Shown here: one piece after another, positions 50,833 to 61,644 of the stretch
Position numbering within the stretch: the stretch's first letter is position 1
How the letters are laid out: the number at the start of each line of letters is the position of its first letter
Source: Endotrypanum monterogeii
Lineage: Eukaryota; Euglenozoa; Kinetoplastea; Trypanosomatida; Trypanosomatidae
Assembly (NCBI GenBank): GCA_000333855.2
Contig: CM007325.1
Span: 1 to 64,000, forward strand
Direction: 5' to 3'
Length of the DNA stretch: 64,000 nucleotides
Position numbers and translations under genes: made by a program
The notes under the pieces: model-generated
What the model saw: the letters and a program-made list of their open reading frames with translations, nothing else
What the model was told of the DNA's origin: nothing
Databases searched by the model: none

Positions 50833-51249
50833 AGGGGGAAGGGACGGACCGAGGCGTTTGAGCTACTCAGGTGCCCCTTGGAGACTGGGGTCCCCGCCTT
50901 CCCCTCAACCTCTTGAGAAACAGAACCCCTACATTCTCCCTCTCCCCTTAGGTTACACGCACAACCAGGGTACTGCACACTCACGACTGGGGTTTACGAG
51001 GTGCGTTGCCTGTTTTACCATTGCTTTAGTTTCCCTGAGCATTGACATGTCTGTGTGTCTCGTCGGCGCCGTCCACCACGTCTTTCCCCCCTGCCCCCTC
51101 AGCCTCTTGCTTCACACGCTCCCAATAATGCATTAAAAAAAAAAAAAAGAGTCTGGCATCCTGCAGCGAATGAGGGCGTCCGTGTGTGGGGTGGGGGTGG
51201 GGGGAGGAAGAAGTTAGATCAATAGAAATACACCGTTACATACAGATCA

Positions 51250-51298
51250 GTATATATATACATATACATATATATATATATATATGTATATGTATATG
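51250..51298. repeat. (TA)n microsatellite with CA and GTA interruptions
   Basis: Near-palindromic TA array: TATATA, CATATACA, TATATA, GTATATGTATATG. Confidence 0.9.
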
Positions 51299-52350
51299 CT
51301 TACATTTTTTTTTTTTTACATCCTTGTAGACATACCGAAATAGGTGTAGTCTCGTTACTCCTCTTTTTTCCCCTCCCCCTCCCTCCCTCCCTCCCTCTGT
51401 GTGTGTGTGTGTGTGTGTGCCTCGTTAGATCTCCAGGGAGGAGGTGGTCGGTGGAACGAAAGGGTGGCAGACGGTTGTCGGGAGAACAGCGTTCTTGGAC
51501 GGATCACAAATACACACGAAAAAAAAAACAGGAAATTTGTGTCGTGGAGTTCTCTTTTCTTCAGAGTGAGGAAAGAATTAGGGGGGGGGGTTCAGGTAGA
51601 GAGAGGTACAGTGCTCCACCACACAGACACACATATGACAGCGCATCTTGTCTCCTATGCATCTTTCTTAAACATCTCCCTGCCCCCACTCTTCTTCTCA
51701 CCTCCGTTACTTTATTAATCTCTGCGGTCATGTGGCATTCTCTCAGGGACTTTTGATTGCCCCCTTTCCCCTGACTCTCCACTTTTATCGATCCGCTACA
51801 CTGCACGCATCTACTCTTTCTCTTCCTCAAGCACTTGCACATGAGTGCCAGCACACAGGACACAGCATAGGGATAGAGTACACGACTTACGAAACGTGGT
51901 GGCTTCGACGGATATACGCCTGTGTGAGTAGGTGAGCTGGTTTATCTGCTGACTGTGCTACACCCGCCCTGTTTTGCTCAATCCTCTCTTCTTCGCTTAC
52001 ACCTGTTCCTTCTTTGCTGATCATCGTATTGAATCTACAGATCCCCCCCCCTCTCCCCCCTCTCCCTCCTCTTCCCCCCTTTACCCACTCCTGAACTCCC
52101 CTGGCTTTCTACACGTAGACCCGCACAGGCTACATTGTGACACGCTACTTGTGTCCTTGGCGCTGTCCTCCTGCCCCGCTCTCCTGTGTGTGTGTGTGTG
52201 TGTGTTCATCTCCATTTGTGAATTAGCCGGTCGTTCATTGCCGCGGACGTATTCATTCCGTTCTCTTCTTGTCGTCCGCCGATTCACCGCTCTTGATCTC
52301 ATATCCCCCCCCCCTTCTCGCCCCTCCCCCTCCTCCTTTTTTGTCCTTGG

Positions 52351-52351
<1 letters not shown>

Positions 52352-52384
<33 letters not shown>
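52352..52384. repeat. (TTA)n microsatellite
   Basis: About 11 perfect TTA units 55 bp upstream of the E2 ATG. A pyrimidine-like stretch and GCAG (AG at 52399-52400) follow, the likely acceptor for the E2 gene, and then an A12 run. Confidence 0.95.
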
Positions 52385-52439
52385 TTTCTGCGACGTGCAG
52401 ACGTCAAAAAAAAAAAAGGTATCGTCGTAGTATAAAGCC

Positions 52440-53873
52440 ATGCTCGCCGCGAGTCGTTGGCTTCACCGCCGCATTGGGGCGGCTGTCGGTGCTGCCACGG
52501 TTGCGCATCTTCCTGGCGCGAACTGCACATGGTCGCAGCGGCGCTGCTTTGCAGCTACGTGCGCTTCACTCGATTCTCTCATCCCTTACAAGTTGGCTGA
52601 CATCGGGGAAGGTATTACAGAGGTGCATGTGCTGAGCGTCCGTGTGAAGGTCGGTGACGTCATCGAGGAGTTTGATCCAATTTGTGAGGTCCAGAGCGAC
52701 AAGGCCACCGTCGACATCACGTCTCGCTACGCTGGCGTTGTGAAAGCAGTGTACCTCCAGTCTGGTGCCACGGCCAAGGTAGGCTCGGTCATGCTGGACA
52801 TTGTGCAAGGGAATCCGGATGGAGTGCCAGAGGCAGCTTTGCCATTCCCTCACGCGTCATCGCCTTCGTCCGAGACTCCTTCCTCCACGACGAAGCTCCC
52901 TTCATCGGAGCAGCCCTCTTCCGCCCCCTTCTCAGCTAAGGTGCTGGCGACCCCAGCCACGCGGTACCTGGCCCGAGAAAAGAATCTGGATCTCGCTCGT
53001 GTGCCGCCCACCGGGAAGGGGGGGCGCGTGACGAAAGAAGACATACTTCGTTTTCTGTCAGGGGACAAGTTCGCGGCAGCGGTGGAGGCATCTTTATCGG
53101 CAGCGCCGGCTGCTGCGAGTGTCTCATCTGGCTCGTGTGTCTCGGGTATTCCTACAGAGGCGGGTGACACTGTGGTGCCCATCACGGGGGTGCGCAGCGG
53201 CATGGTCAAGACGATGAGTCAAGCAGCCTCCATACCGACGTTCACATTCAGCGAGGAATATGAGCTCACACGACTTATGGCGGTGCGCGAGTTACTGAAG
53301 GATGTGGTCAGGGAACGTAGCAGCGGCAAGGCCAAGCTGTCTTTTATGCCTTTCTTTCTGAAGGCGGCATCCATCGCACTGCAGCAGCACCCGGACATCA
53401 ATGCCCACTGCCCGGCGGACTGCTCAGCACTGGTTCGCAAGGCAGCACACAACATCGGTTTTGCCATGGACACACCGAATGGACTCATCGTTCCAGTGCT
53501 AACGAATGTGGAGCGCAAGTCCCTTCTCGATATCGCCATGGAGATGCATACTCTTATCGAACGTGGTAAGTGTAACAGGTTGACAACGCACGATATGACG
53601 GGCGGCACGTTCACGTTGAGCAACATCGGTGCGATTGGAGCGACCACCACAAAGCCAGTGCTGCTTCCACCTCAGGTCGCCATTGGGGCCATCGGACGCC
53701 TGCAGAAGCTACCCCGCTTCGATGCAAATGGAAATGTGTACGCCGCAAATCTCGTCTGCATTTCTTTCACCGCTGACCATCGAGTGATTGACGGTGCGAG
53801 TATGGTCCGCTTTGCAAACACGTACAAGGGACTACTAGAAAATCCAGAAAGTATGTTGGTGGATCTGCGATAG
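52440..53873 (+). CDS. DBT: Branched-chain 2-oxo acid dehydrogenase E2 (dihydrolipoamide acyltransferase)
   Basis: 477 aa. The N-terminus (MLAASRWLHRRIGAAVGAA) is a classic mitochondrial presequence. The lipoyl domain (about 48-125) has LADIGEGI and EVQSDKATVDITSRY, with lipoylated Lys88; the ICEVQSDKA..ITSRY form is specific to the branched-chain E2 rather than the pyruvate E2. A Ser/Pro linker leads to the peripheral-subunit-binding domain (about 166-207, TPATRYLAREKNLDLARVPPTGKGGRVTKEDIL). The catalytic acyltransferase domain ends in DHRVIDG with His447 and Asp451. It is the core of the mitochondrial complex that oxidises the keto acids of Leu, Ile and Val. Every domain and key residue is intact. 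Confidence 0.97.
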   Translation: MLAASRWLHRRIGAAVGAATVAHLPGANCTWSQRRCFAATCASLDSLIPYKLADIGEGITEVHVLSVRVKVGDVIEEFDPICEVQSDKATVDITSRYAGVVKAVYLQSGATAKVGSVMLDIVQGNPDGVPEAALPFPHASSPSSETPSSTTKLPSSEQPSSAPFSAKVLATPATRYLAREKNLDLARVPPTGKGGRVTKEDILRFLSGDKFAAAVEASLSAAPAAASVSSGSCVSGIPTEAGDTVVPITGVRSGMVKTMSQAASIPTFTFSEEYELTRLMAVRELLKDVVRERSSGKAKLSFMPFFLKAASIALQQHPDINAHCPADCSALVRKAAHNIGFAMDTPNGLIVPVLTNVERKSLLDIAMEMHTLIERGKCNRLTTHDMTGGTFTLSNIGAIGATTTKPVLLPPQVAIGAIGRLQKLPRFDANGNVYAANLVCISFTADHRVIDGASMVRFANTYKGLLENPESMLVDLR

Positions 53874-54371
53874 TCTTGCGAAGGGTATTGTGAGGGGTAA
53901 AGGGAAGTAGGGCTGGGTGGGCGCACTACATACCTGCGTATCCTATTGCCACGCCCTTACCTCGACCACTAGTACCTATTGTATAGAACGTGCTTCCACC
54001 TCCCGCCAGATACACTCGCCCCCCCCCCTCCCCCTGCCTTTTCCCTTTGTATATGTCTGTGTGCTCGTGTGTATTTGCATTTCTTTTGTGGCTTCTGTAA
54101 TGGATTTTCGTTTCGTTTATTCATTTTTTTTTTTTTTGGAAGGTCGTTGCTTTAGCGTACACACGCTTGAGTTTGAGGAGGGGAGTAGGCGAATGGAGAG
54201 GGCAATGAGGCAAAGACCTTTATGGTTGCCTTTCTGAAAGCACGTACACATACAGACACACACACCGTCAGCCATTCCCAAGACATCTGTGCTGGCAACA
54301 CGTATAAGATCGTGAAGGCACATGTGCATACGTGCTGTTCTCTATCTGTTTCCCTATACATTTATTATATA

Positions 54372-54372
54372 A

Positions 54373-54406
<34 letters not shown>

Positions 54407-54407
54407 A
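54372..54407. repeat. (TA)n-(TG)n compound microsatellite
   Basis: TA dinucleotides pass directly into TG dinucleotides on the + strand. Confidence 0.92.
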
Positions 54408-54891
54408 GTTTGTGTACCGCTTTTTTCGTTTGTCCCAGATTCCGATGATGCTCTAACCTGGGGCAGGCACGTTCGTCTGCTCCCTACTCGTGAGGGGCGG
54501 GGGGGGCGGATCTCTTACTATCCTCGTTTTCGCGCGCCTTACGTTTCGCTGCGAGGCCCACAATAATGACCCTTTAAGGGGTTGGAAGGAGGGGGAGCGA
54601 GGGTGAGTCGTTGTAAGTTAGAAGGTGTGTGTCTGCTCGCCGAATGCAACGGTATGTTGTGGGCATAGCACTGTGGCAGTTTTTTTTTTTTGTTTGTTCG
54701 GTTGTGGTACTCTGTCTATGTCACCACCACCCTTCTGCCGCTGGTCGAATGCCCACCTTGACATAAGCCCTCGTCCGTGCTTAGAATCCAATCTATCTGC
54801 TTCCTCGAGAGGGGAGAAGGACACCAAGAGGATGGCAGGTGTTCAGGGACGGCGAGGAAAGATAGGTGAGAGGAGGGAGGTGTCGCCGTTG

Positions 54892-54922
<31 letters not shown>

Positions 54923-54931
54923 TGTGTGTGT
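54892..54931. repeat. (TG)n microsatellite
   Basis: About 19 TG dinucleotides with two TT interruptions. Confidence 0.93.
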
Positions 54932-55623
54932 TTGTTCACCTCTGGTTTTCGAGTTTTTGGAAAAAAAAAGGAGAGGCAGGGAGGAGAGGAGACTGGATGG
55001 GGGCGTGAGATATAAGTTGCAGCTATTGAGTCAAGTTCAAAAAAAAAAATGAGCCAAACTTATGCGCAACATCACCCCCCCCTCCCTTGCACGTGTACTT
55101 CAACCTCAAAAACTAGTACTATCGACATAACGGCCTCCTCCTCTTCACTTGCTTGTGCACGGTCACACCTCACGCTCAAGGCGGTCCTGACGCGGAGCCC
55201 CATGGCTGTCAAGTAAAGTATAAAAAAAGAGAGGTGGTCGCCAAGAAGCAGGAGGGGCGGGAGACGATGATGCGCCGACTGGGAGCGGGTAGAGGGGCCT
55301 GAATATATATTTTTTTCAGACGTGAGCACACGCGTGATGTTGGTCTGAATGCGCTGAGCAGCAGGGTGTACCTCTCTCTCTTTGACTGTGCTCGGCCCTC
55401 TGCCCCTACTCCTCACTCATACCGAACTCACACGTCGATTGCTTTTTTCCTTATTCCTTGCTCCCCTTTTCTTACCTATGATGGTGGGAATCTCGATCCA
55501 TTGACCAACAACACATTTGTGTTCAACACTCGTATGCTTCAACCCATTTTTTTTTTCAACTTTGTTAGGTCCCTGAGTAGAATCGCACTCAAGTGCGCGG
55601 GCACCTGGATAATTTACGCTTGA

Positions 55624-55649
55624 CACACACACACACACACACACACACA
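55624..55649. repeat. (CA)n microsatellite
   Basis: About 13 perfect AC dinucleotides, followed by AGAGAG. Confidence 0.93.
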
Positions 55650-55760
55650 GAGAGAGATACACAGATACACGCACAGATACACACAAAGACTGGCACCGAG
55701 TCGCCCCACTTCACACTTTATCCTGCGCGCTGGTGCGTGTATGTCTGTTGGTGCAGCGCA

Positions 55761-55790
55761 TTATTTATTTATTTATTTATTTATTTACTT
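55761..55790. repeat. (TTTA)n microsatellite
   Basis: About seven TTTA units, 55 bp upstream of the CCCH zinc-finger gene, ending just before a 7-bp inverted repeat (55793-55808). Confidence 0.93.
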
Positions 55791-55844
55791 TACTCGAATT
55801 GATTCGAGCGATAGGAAAACGCTCCACGTGGGGGGATACTCGCG

Positions 55845-56951
55845 ATGGACACCGGCGGCGATGGACTCTTCATTATAAACAACGTCGAAGCGGATCGTGT
55901 CGAGGAGGTGTCAGATGCCAGACCCGCTGACCATGCTCCGGAGACGGAGGCCGATGCCATGGCGCGTGCCAAGGGGCTGGTGCCTCTGTGCACACAGCAC
56001 GTGCACGGTCCGCAGATCAGCAGCGCCACGTTCGGCTACGATATTGCGTTGATGTCTAAGCGACCTTGGGCAGAGCCCGGTGTGAAGCTGAGCGACTACT
56101 TCAACTACGGCTTCAATGAGCAGAGTTGGCGCGTGTACTGTGCGATGCAGGAGGGCGGTGAAGAATCGGTGCTGGCCAAGGCTACCGCAATGCTACAAAA
56201 GCTGGAGTTGGCGGGCCGTCCTGCCGCTGGCGTAGCAGCGGAGGAGGCAGCAGCCGGTGGCTATCATGCCCATGATGAGCCACCTATGATGATGGCAGGA
56301 GGTATGATGGAGGGCTATGGCGGTGGTGGTAGTGGCGGTCCTTTTGTCGGTGCTCAAGGGCCGGGGATGCCGGTGCGCAGCGGCGGGTACGGCCGGCCCT
56401 ACCCTCCTCGCGAGTTCCACCCGCACGGGGGTGGCGGTTTTGAGCGACCGCACCACGCGAATTACAAAACACGTCTGTGTAAGACATTCGCCGATGGACA
56501 CTGCAATCGAGGCGATCAGTGTAATTTCGCGCACGGGGTGGGTGAGCTACGGCAGTCCGGAGGAGGTGACCCTATGCAGCCTCCGCCACAGCAAGGGCCC
56601 CCATCGCAGCAGCCGGTGCCTCAGCAGATGCCGCCAGCGGGAATGGCTGGCGGCGGCACCGTGCCCCCTTCTATGGCACAAGGATACAGTGATCATCAGC
56701 CTGGTTTTAACAACTACTACGTGCCACCACCTCACCAGGCTATGGCCGGTGGAGCCCCGCCTCCAAACGCTGAGCGTGCCAACTACCTAATGCCACCCTT
56801 CCAGACTGGAGGTGGCACACCACCGGTGATGGGGCCCAACATGTCTATGCAAAACACCGGGGACGGAGGCGGCGGCGGCAGTGGCGGCTTTCGTCAGCCA
56901 CCGAAGCGGCCGCGTCAAGAGGGTGGCGGCGTCTATGAACCGCAGTACTGA
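55845..56951 (+). CDS. CCCH zinc-finger RNA-binding protein, 368 aa
   Basis: A single zinc finger of the form C-x7-C-x5-C-x3-H is at Cys212, Cys220, Cys226 and His230, preceded by KTRLCKTF, the lead-in typical of TTP/TIS11-like fingers that bind AU-rich RNA. Residues 1-130 form an acidic to neutral conserved-looking region (ISSATFGYDIALMSKRPW, YFNYGFNEQSWRVYC). The flanks are Gly/Met/Pro/Gln-rich and disordered (GGGGSGG, QQGPPSQQPVPQQ). The C-terminus PPKRPRQ resembles a nuclear localisation signal. The YFNYGFNE..W segment near residue 85 resembles the Fip1 motif, which would suggest a role in mRNA 3'-end processing, but this is tentative. In kinetoplastids, which regulate genes mainly after transcription, CCCH proteins commonly control mRNA stability or translation. 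Confidence 0.9.
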   Translation: MDTGGDGLFIINNVEADRVEEVSDARPADHAPETEADAMARAKGLVPLCTQHVHGPQISSATFGYDIALMSKRPWAEPGVKLSDYFNYGFNEQSWRVYCAMQEGGEESVLAKATAMLQKLELAGRPAAGVAAEEAAAGGYHAHDEPPMMMAGGMMEGYGGGGSGGPFVGAQGPGMPVRSGGYGRPYPPREFHPHGGGGFERPHHANYKTRLCKTFADGHCNRGDQCNFAHGVGELRQSGGGDPMQPPPQQGPPSQQPVPQQMPPAGMAGGGTVPPSMAQGYSDHQPGFNNYYVPPPHQAMAGGAPPPNAERANYLMPPFQTGGGTPPVMGPNMSMQNTGDGGGGGSGGFRQPPKRPRQEGGGVYEPQY

Positions 56952-57822
56952 GAAGTGAGTCCCGGGTGAGGGCGAGGGGAACGGAGGAGGAGAGAAATAA
57001 AGGCCCGCGTGTGTGGCCTGCACGCACGTGATGTCGTCTTGTGTCGTGGGCAAATCTTTGCGCTTTGTTGTTGCCCTTTTGGTGTATTTCTCTTCTTTTT
57101 TTTTTTTTGTTTGTGTGTGTGTGTGTGTGCGGAGTGGGGGGGGAGGGGGATAGGGGTGGTTGTGTTCTGCTGAGGCGATGGCTACTCAGCGGAGGTCAGC
57201 TTGGTCACCCCTTACACTCTCGTCTTCTCCCTTTATTACTGTGGTGGGCGACGATAAGGAGAGCGGGTTCGGTGAAGGAGTGAGTATACACCCTTTTGTT
57301 TGTCAGGGTGTATGGGTGAGAAGGTATTATATGGGGGCGTATCGCACCAATAAAACAAGTCACGAAGCTGTGGGACGACAAACACAGGGTGAGGTGGGGT
57401 GTGTGGTGGAGACAGCGATGCCGCATGCAACAGGAGAGGCGGGGGCACTTCAGGAGGTACTTCTTCACCGTATCGCTTTGCCAATTGCGTGCGTACACTC
57501 GATACTGTGCACAGTTTTGATGGAAATTTTCTCTGGTGCGTTTTATTTATTTATTCAGTATCTTACGTCGGTGAAATGGAGGGGCGGTGTAGAGAGGGAG
57601 AGTGAGGAGACTGGGTAAGGTGGTCACACATCCCGGTATGTGACATGGGGCCATTAAGTAGAGTTGCTGCTGATTGGACAGGGGTCTTTTCCGTACCCCC
57701 TCTTGCGAGGTTCCTGAAAAATCGGTTCAGCACCACATGTATGACGACAACACTCACACCATGGGCAAGTTCTGTTTTTCTTGTATCTTATTACCTTTTA
57801 TTCCCCCCCCCTTTACCATTCC

Positions 57823-57825
<3 letters not shown>

Positions 57826-57855
<30 letters not shown>
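57826..57855. repeat. (CA)n microsatellite
   Basis: About 15 perfect CA dinucleotides, preceded by C-rich sequence. Confidence 0.93.
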
Positions 57856-57856
<1 letters not shown>

Positions 57857-57958
57857 CCTCCATCCACAAGGGTGGTGCTCTCACTCCACTTGAGTGCAAC
57901 AACTGTGCATAGTTTCTCACCGGCATCAATACGCACCTTACACGCGTAGAAAAAAAAA

Positions 57959-57979
57959 TATATATATATATATATATAT
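57959..57979. repeat. (TA)n microsatellite
   Basis: TA dinucleotides after an A run, 80 bp upstream of the LSG1 ATG. Confidence 0.9.
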
Positions 57980-58059
57980 CTTTATATACTCGAACTCACT
58001 GCCTCGATTCGGCTGATTAACCGACACGGCACGTAGTGGTAACCCAGACATTAACAGTG

Positions 58060-60456
58060 ATGAGCTCATCGCTTGGCAAGGCCCTTCAACGCTCTAAGCG
58101 GGCGACGGAGCGGCAGGGGCGGCGTAACTACCGTGACGCCCTGGAAAACGAGCGCACTGCCGCCCTGGATGCCGAGCTGTACCAGCAGGAGGTCGGCCGC
58201 AACAAGACGCAGCTGAAGTCCATTTGGGAGACGAACGACCTCGAAAATTTTCTGTCCATCGCTGATGCGCGCGAGGAGGGCTACTTTGCGGAGCGTGACG
58301 TGCGTGTCGTCATTGGTGGCCGCGTTCATGTTGTACAGCAGGACCGGGTCATCCCGCAGCCGATGCCGACGGACGAGTCCCAGGTAGACTGGCTAAAACT
58401 AAGCGAGTTGTTGACGATTCCTAAACGGCCACAGTGGGACTTTGCGATGTCTACTGAGGATTTGCAGGCGGCAGAGAAAAAGGCGTTCGTTGACTGGCGG
58501 CGCTCCCTTGCATATATGGAGGAGGAGCACAAGGTTCTCCTGACGCCGTACGAGCGTAATCTCGAGGTCTGGCGGCAGCTATGGCGCGTTGCGGAACGTG
58601 CAGACATTGTTACTGTCATCGTAGACGCGCGTAACCCGCTTATGTTCCGCTGTGCCGACTTTGAGAAGTATGTCCGAGCCACTAAAAACAGCAAAGGAAG
58701 CCCGAAAAAGGTTGTACTGTTGCTCAATAAATCGGATCTCCTGACGGAGGCGCAGCGGCGGGCCTGGGCCGCGTACTTCCAGCAGCGCGGTGACGAGTTC
58801 TTGTTCTTCTCCGCGAAGCCCCTGCAACCACTTGCGGGAGACGGCACCGCCGCCACTGCCACCGCCTCCTCCGCTGTGGCTAGAGCCGGCGGTGGTGACG
58901 ACGAGGAAGAGGCTGAGGAGCAGCCGGAGGAGGTGGCGGCTCTATCCGATGCAGAAGACGTGAACCTGACGACAGAGCAGGAGAAGTTGGTGCTGGACAG
59001 GGTCATGAAACATAAAAAAGAAAAAACACGACACAAGAAGAAAGCGTTGAGGGCCCCAGTTGAGGTTTCCAATCCGTACGAGCTTGCCGCGAAGCGCCAG
59101 GCCCTGAAGGAGCAGGCGCACGCACCGAAGGTGAAGATAGAAAAACCGCTCACCGAGGAAGAGCTGGCGCGGAACCTGCGCACAGCCGCCGCTGCGGCTG
59201 CCACCGAGAAGTGTGAGCCGTGGACTGTGCTCGATCCGGTTCAGTTGCTGGACCGATTGGCTCTTCTCCGCGAAGAGGCTGGGGTGACAGATGTGAACAC
59301 TCCTCTTATGGTCGGTCTTGTCGGCTACCCGAACGTGGGCAAGTCGTCTACCATCAATGCGATTATTGGGTGCAAGAAGGTTGTGGTGAGCGCCACACCA
59401 GGGAAGACAAAACATTTCCAGACACTCACAATTCCCAACGAGCGCCGCGTAGCGCTGTGCGACTGCCCCGGCCTTGTCTTCCCCTCCTTTGCAACCACGA
59501 AGGCGCAGATGGTCTGTGACGGTATTCTTCCCATTGACACAGCTACCGACACGCTTGAGGCGATAGCCACCATCTGCCGCCGCCTTCCTCGACCGCTGTT
59601 GGAGAAAGAGCTGAGTATTTCGCTGCTGGCTGAGGACGACGTGGATGGGAGTGACTCATTGGCCGAGCGGCTGCTAAACGCGTTGGCTCGCAGGCGCGGC
59701 TACATGGCGTCGCACGATTGCCCTAACAAGGCACGTGCAGGAAAGGAGCTCCTGAAGCTGTACGTGGACGGATACTTTGTGTACGCTGAACCACCCCCGA
59801 CCTACCGCCCCGACCCGGCGGCGCTGTCGCTCGACAGGTACATGGAGCAACACCCCTCTGCCTCGCCTGCGCTCGTGCCGACCGCGGAAGATGGCGGGGC
59901 GGTTATGCATAACAGCGATGAGTGGGAAGACGAAGGTGACGTGACGCAGGATCTGAACAGTGAGGAAGAAGAGGCATGGGCCGATCTCGACTCTGCTGAC
60001 GACGCCCGGGCCCTGAGCGACTTCGGGGACAACGACGACTACTCGGTCGATATGGAGCTCGAGGATGCGGCGCCACCCATGTTCTACGCACGTCCGCACG
60101 CCCTGCGCAAAACCTTTACACGCTATGAACTCTTCAACATGGAGGCTAACGAGGCGCGCATGGAGGCGCTGAGGGCGGTGGAGCGGCGTCACAAAAAGCG
60201 GACCAACCACCAACTCGAGCCAGACATGTATACCTTCATGAATCGTCAAGGCGAGGTGGAGCTGCGCATTGACGATGATGATGGCGTGCTGGAGCTGGTT
60301 ACGCCGTCCGGTGGCCCTGTGCGGCCAGCGACGAAGGCGAAACCCAAATCGAAGCGCCAGCAACGCCGAGAGCTCAAGCAGAATGGCATGGGTCCCTCAA
60401 ACCGCTACGGTCAGCGTAAGGCGATTCAGGACTACGCAGAAAAGAAGTCGGCTTGA
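58060..60456 (+). CDS. LSG1: LSG1-type circularly permuted GTPase (60S export adaptor release)
   Basis: The frame is open from a GTG at 58036; the first ATG is 58060, giving 798 aa. The GTPase motifs are in permuted order: VDARNPL (about 188-194), NKSD as G4 (223-226), then GYPNVGKSS as G1 (422-430) and DCPGL as G3 (468-472). This is the YlqF/YawG layout of LSG1, NOG2 and GNL1. The N-terminus (LGKALQRSKRATERQGRR) and the segment WRQLWRVAERADIVT are typical of LSG1. In yeast, Lsg1 is a cytoplasmic GTPase that releases the export adaptor Nmd3 from pre-60S subunits. The stretch between G4 and G1 is about 195 residues and contains an acidic run (DDEEEAEEQPEE) and a Lys-rich run. Another acidic region is near 625-665. 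The C-terminus is basic (KAKPKSKRQQRRELKQ). Confidence 0.93.
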   Translation: MSSSLGKALQRSKRATERQGRRNYRDALENERTAALDAELYQQEVGRNKTQLKSIWETNDLENFLSIADAREEGYFAERDVRVVIGGRVHVVQQDRVIPQPMPTDESQVDWLKLSELLTIPKRPQWDFAMSTEDLQAAEKKAFVDWRRSLAYMEEEHKVLLTPYERNLEVWRQLWRVAERADIVTVIVDARNPLMFRCADFEKYVRATKNSKGSPKKVVLLLNKSDLLTEAQRRAWAAYFQQRGDEFLFFSAKPLQPLAGDGTAATATASSAVARAGGGDDEEEAEEQPEEVAALSDAEDVNLTTEQEKLVLDRVMKHKKEKTRHKKKALRAPVEVSNPYELAAKRQALKEQAHAPKVKIEKPLTEEELARNLRTAAAAAATEKCEPWTVLDPVQLLDRLALLREEAGVTDVNTPLMVGLVGYPNVGKSSTINAIIGCKKVVVSATPGKTKHFQTLTIPNERRVALCDCPGLVFPSFATTKAQMVCDGILPIDTATDTLEAIATICRRLPRPLLEKELSISLLAEDDVDGSDSLAERLLNALARRRGYMASHDCPNKARAGKELLKLYVDGYFVYAEPPPTYRPDPAALSLDRYMEQHPSASPALVPTAEDGGAVMHNSDEWEDEGDVTQDLNSEEEEAWADLDSADDARALSDFGDNDDYSVDMELEDAAPPMFYARPHALRKTFTRYELFNMEANEARMEALRAVERRHKKRTNHQLEPDMYTFMNRQGEVELRIDDDDGVLELVTPSGGPVRPATKAKPKSKRQQRRELKQNGMGPSNRYGQRKAIQDYAEKKSA

Positions 60457-60939
60457 GGCCCAATTGCGTACCATGACTCCATCACTGATTGCCTCCTATA
60501 TGGTGTCGGTGCACACACCCCTGCGGGCTTGCCGCATAACCCTACGCTCGCGTGGTAGGGAAAAAGATATCCAGGGAGAAGGGCGAAGGAGGGAGGGGGG
60601 GGGCGCAAGTGAGATAATCGACAGTGGGAGAGCACATTTTTTTTTTGTCTGAAGTTACCCTGACCTCCCCCCTCCTCCCCCTCCTCCTCCTCCTCCTCCT
60701 CGAGGTCTACTTGCTCTTCTCAAATACCCTGATAGCTCCGCGCTGTAGGGAAAGACGTGTTGTTGTTGATCTTTTGTGTGTTTGTTTCCGGCCTGGGATT
60801 GCTTTTTTTTTTTCTATTCACGCGTTTAACATTGTCACCTCGATCCCTCCCCCCCCCCTCCGTCTCCTCCTCCATCCTCCCATCTCCGGGAAGATCTATG
60901 ATGTTGCGTGTGTGCATGCCTGCACGTGTCACTTTTCCT

Positions 60940-60976
60940 TATATATATATATATACATATATATACATATATATAA
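60940..60976. repeat. (TA)n microsatellite
   Basis: TA dinucleotides with two AC interruptions in the LSG1 3' region. Confidence 0.9.
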
Positions 60977-61644
60977 CCTGTAAGCGGAAAAGAGGAGTCG
61001 GAGGATGGGCGTTGGAGGAGGTGTATTAATACGAGATCACTAAGTCGACGACGACGACACAATGAGAAGAGCAACGCCGGCAGTGTGCCGTTATTTTTTT
61101 TTTTCGCAGATGCGTTCATTAGGGGTGTGGCTAGGCTCCCCTTCTCCACTATATCTATATATATTATATACATATATATACATAGGGGAAGGGGGATGCG
61201 CATCTTTCAGTAAAGCGACTGAAGACGATGTGTGTGTCCCCAGAGGGGATTCGGCCATGCAGGTGAGGCCTCAGCTGCGCGTGGTCAACACAGCACGGGG
61301 CCCCCTTCTGCTTTGCCTGCCTGCCCCCTCGTTGCATGAATGGATATATATATATATATAGTGAGGCGGAGACAGGTGGGGTGAGGGCGTGCTTTCTTCA
61401 ACCCCCCCCCATTCCACCCTTTTTTCTGGCTTCATCTCTCAAACATCGCCTTTACCCTACTCCGCTCTTCTTGGGGGGGGGGGGGCTCACGTGCACATAT
61501 GTGATCCAGAAATACACACACACACACAATTTGTTTATTTATTTGGGGTTGGGCGGACATTCGGTATGCTTATATACTCTTTTGAATTGTAGCCTACATG
61601 TGATACTGCGCAGCTGGGTCACTGCATCCCTCGACGGTGGTTTT

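Larger units (their letters stand above)
50793..52439 (+). other. Intergenic region between the low-complexity gene and BCKDH E2
   Basis: 1.65 kb. Contains an A12-G-T14 hairpin (50806-50832), an A run at 51135-51148, a TA array (51250-51298), a TG run (about 51398-51418), C-rich tracts (52045-52080), another TG run (about 52186-52205) and (TTA)n (52352-52384). No gene is seen. Confidence 0.5.
53874..55844 (+). other. 1.97-kb intergenic region with microsatellites
   Basis: C run near 54019-54034, T run 54124-54137, TA-TG array (54372-54407), TG run (54892-54931), A runs (54960-54970 and 55039-55048), CA run (55624-55649) and (TTTA)n (55761-55790). A 7-bp inverted repeat, CTCGAAT-TG-ATTCGAG, lies at 55793-55808, just before the next gene. 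No gene is seen. Confidence 0.5.
56952..58059 (+). other. Intergenic region upstream of LSG1
   Basis: 1.1 kb. T run (57097-57109) and TG run (57113-57130) with a G-rich stretch after, a CA array (57826-57855), and an A run plus TA array (about 57950-57979). Open frames are low-complexity. No gene is seen. Confidence 0.5.

Noticed and set aside
58326..59204. 292-codon Ser-rich frame on the - strand
   Set aside because: Antisense shadow of the LSG1 gene, which has all its GTPase motifs on the + strand.
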